This document shows, piece after piece, positions 63,833 through 64,000 of a DNA stretch of 64,000 nucleotides; within the stretch, counting starts at the first letter, position 1, and each line of letters begins with the position of its first letter. The notes below the pieces were generated by a model. It saw only the letters and a program-made list of their open reading frames with translations, did no database searches and had not been told where the DNA came from. A program made the translations under genes and the position numbers. This DNA comes from Leptospirales bacterium (GTDB lineage Bacteria > Spirochaetota > Leptospiria > Leptospirales > Leptospiraceae), in the NCBI GenBank assembly GCA_013297885.1, contig JAAFIR010000007.1, positions 78,536-142,535 of the forward strand, in the 5' to 3' direction.

Positions 63833-64000
63833 ATCTATTGAGAAACTTTTCCGTATTCTGAAGCCCACTTAAATCTGAATAGTTATGCAAAATGGGATTT
63901 ATGAATTTAAACTTTTTTTAAAAAAATGGAATTTATTTTAATGAAAAATTCATTTTGTAAACTATAAATTTGTAGAGGAATAAAAACTTTTTTGCCTCGA

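Overview
The window is very AT-rich throughout. Its gene content fits a spirochaete of the Leptospira lineage or a close relative; this is an inference from gene types, since no rRNA gene is present. The supporting points are two DUF1574 proteins and two MBOAT acyltransferases (one adjacent pair), a type III glutamine synthetase, many short lipoproteins with loose lipoboxes ending in N/S-C, abundant chemosensory and class III cyclase genes, a quinone-linked PyrD, and a tRNA gene without an encoded CCA end.

Layout. 1-2.2 kb: 3' part of infC, then rpmI, rplT, a coiled-coil ZapB-like protein and zapA. 2.4-5.7 kb: a flavodoxin-fold oxidoreductase, a catalytically degenerate SDR, and mnmC, which lacks an ordinary start codon. 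6-9.8 kb: a compact signalling operon (CheY, CheX, GAF-HPt-CheA-like kinase, receiver-adenylate cyclase). 9.8-19.3 kb, minus strand: pdxH, a glycosyltransferase, MazG, DUF1574, glnA type III, MBOAT, SppA and DUF374, with relics of a transposase and of a restriction-modification protein in the gaps. 19.7-29.3 kb: a lipid-type esterase, vapBC, tRNA-Gly, tig-clpP-clpX, two envelope proteins, an RsbW-like ATPase and uvrB. 29.5-31 kb: a transaldolase-type aldolase and a secreted protein. 31-37.8 kb: HPt, O-antigen ligase-like protein, di-haem peroxidase, degenerate cyclase, pyrD, GNAT, RsbW-like ATPase. 37.8-45.9 kb: chemoreceptor, sodium/solute symporter, HxlR regulator with divergent SDR-lipoprotein operon, a Cys-containing secreted peptide, two hotdog thioesterases (one fused to an S23-type four-helix bundle). 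46-59.6 kb, minus strand: lectin-like lipoprotein, DUF2071, DUF1574-MBOAT pair, NrnA-like, NYN ribonuclease, rfbC-rfbA, pgpH-phoH-aspS. 59.9-63.6 kb: a seven-repeat FG-GAP lipoprotein with a frameshift, a TetR/DUF6463 pair with a clear operator, and a Lys/Asp-rich secreted protein.

The most striking non-coding signal is a dispersed intergenic repeat, present as eleven reasonably complete copies and three partial ones, in both orientations. It has a conserved linear skeleton (GGGCGAATTTTTT ... CNGGGCTTTCNGCTACT ... CGCTTCAATCCCTTTCGC) and two stem-loops whose sequences are exchanged between copies while pairing is kept. It occurs in divergent, convergent and tandem gaps, so it is not simply a terminator. 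Other notable items are the four-gene cAMP phosphorelay, the thioesterase-S23 fusion, three perfect or near-perfect operator palindromes next to their likely regulators or promoters, and two genes whose conserved N-terminus lies upstream of any ATG/GTG/TTG.
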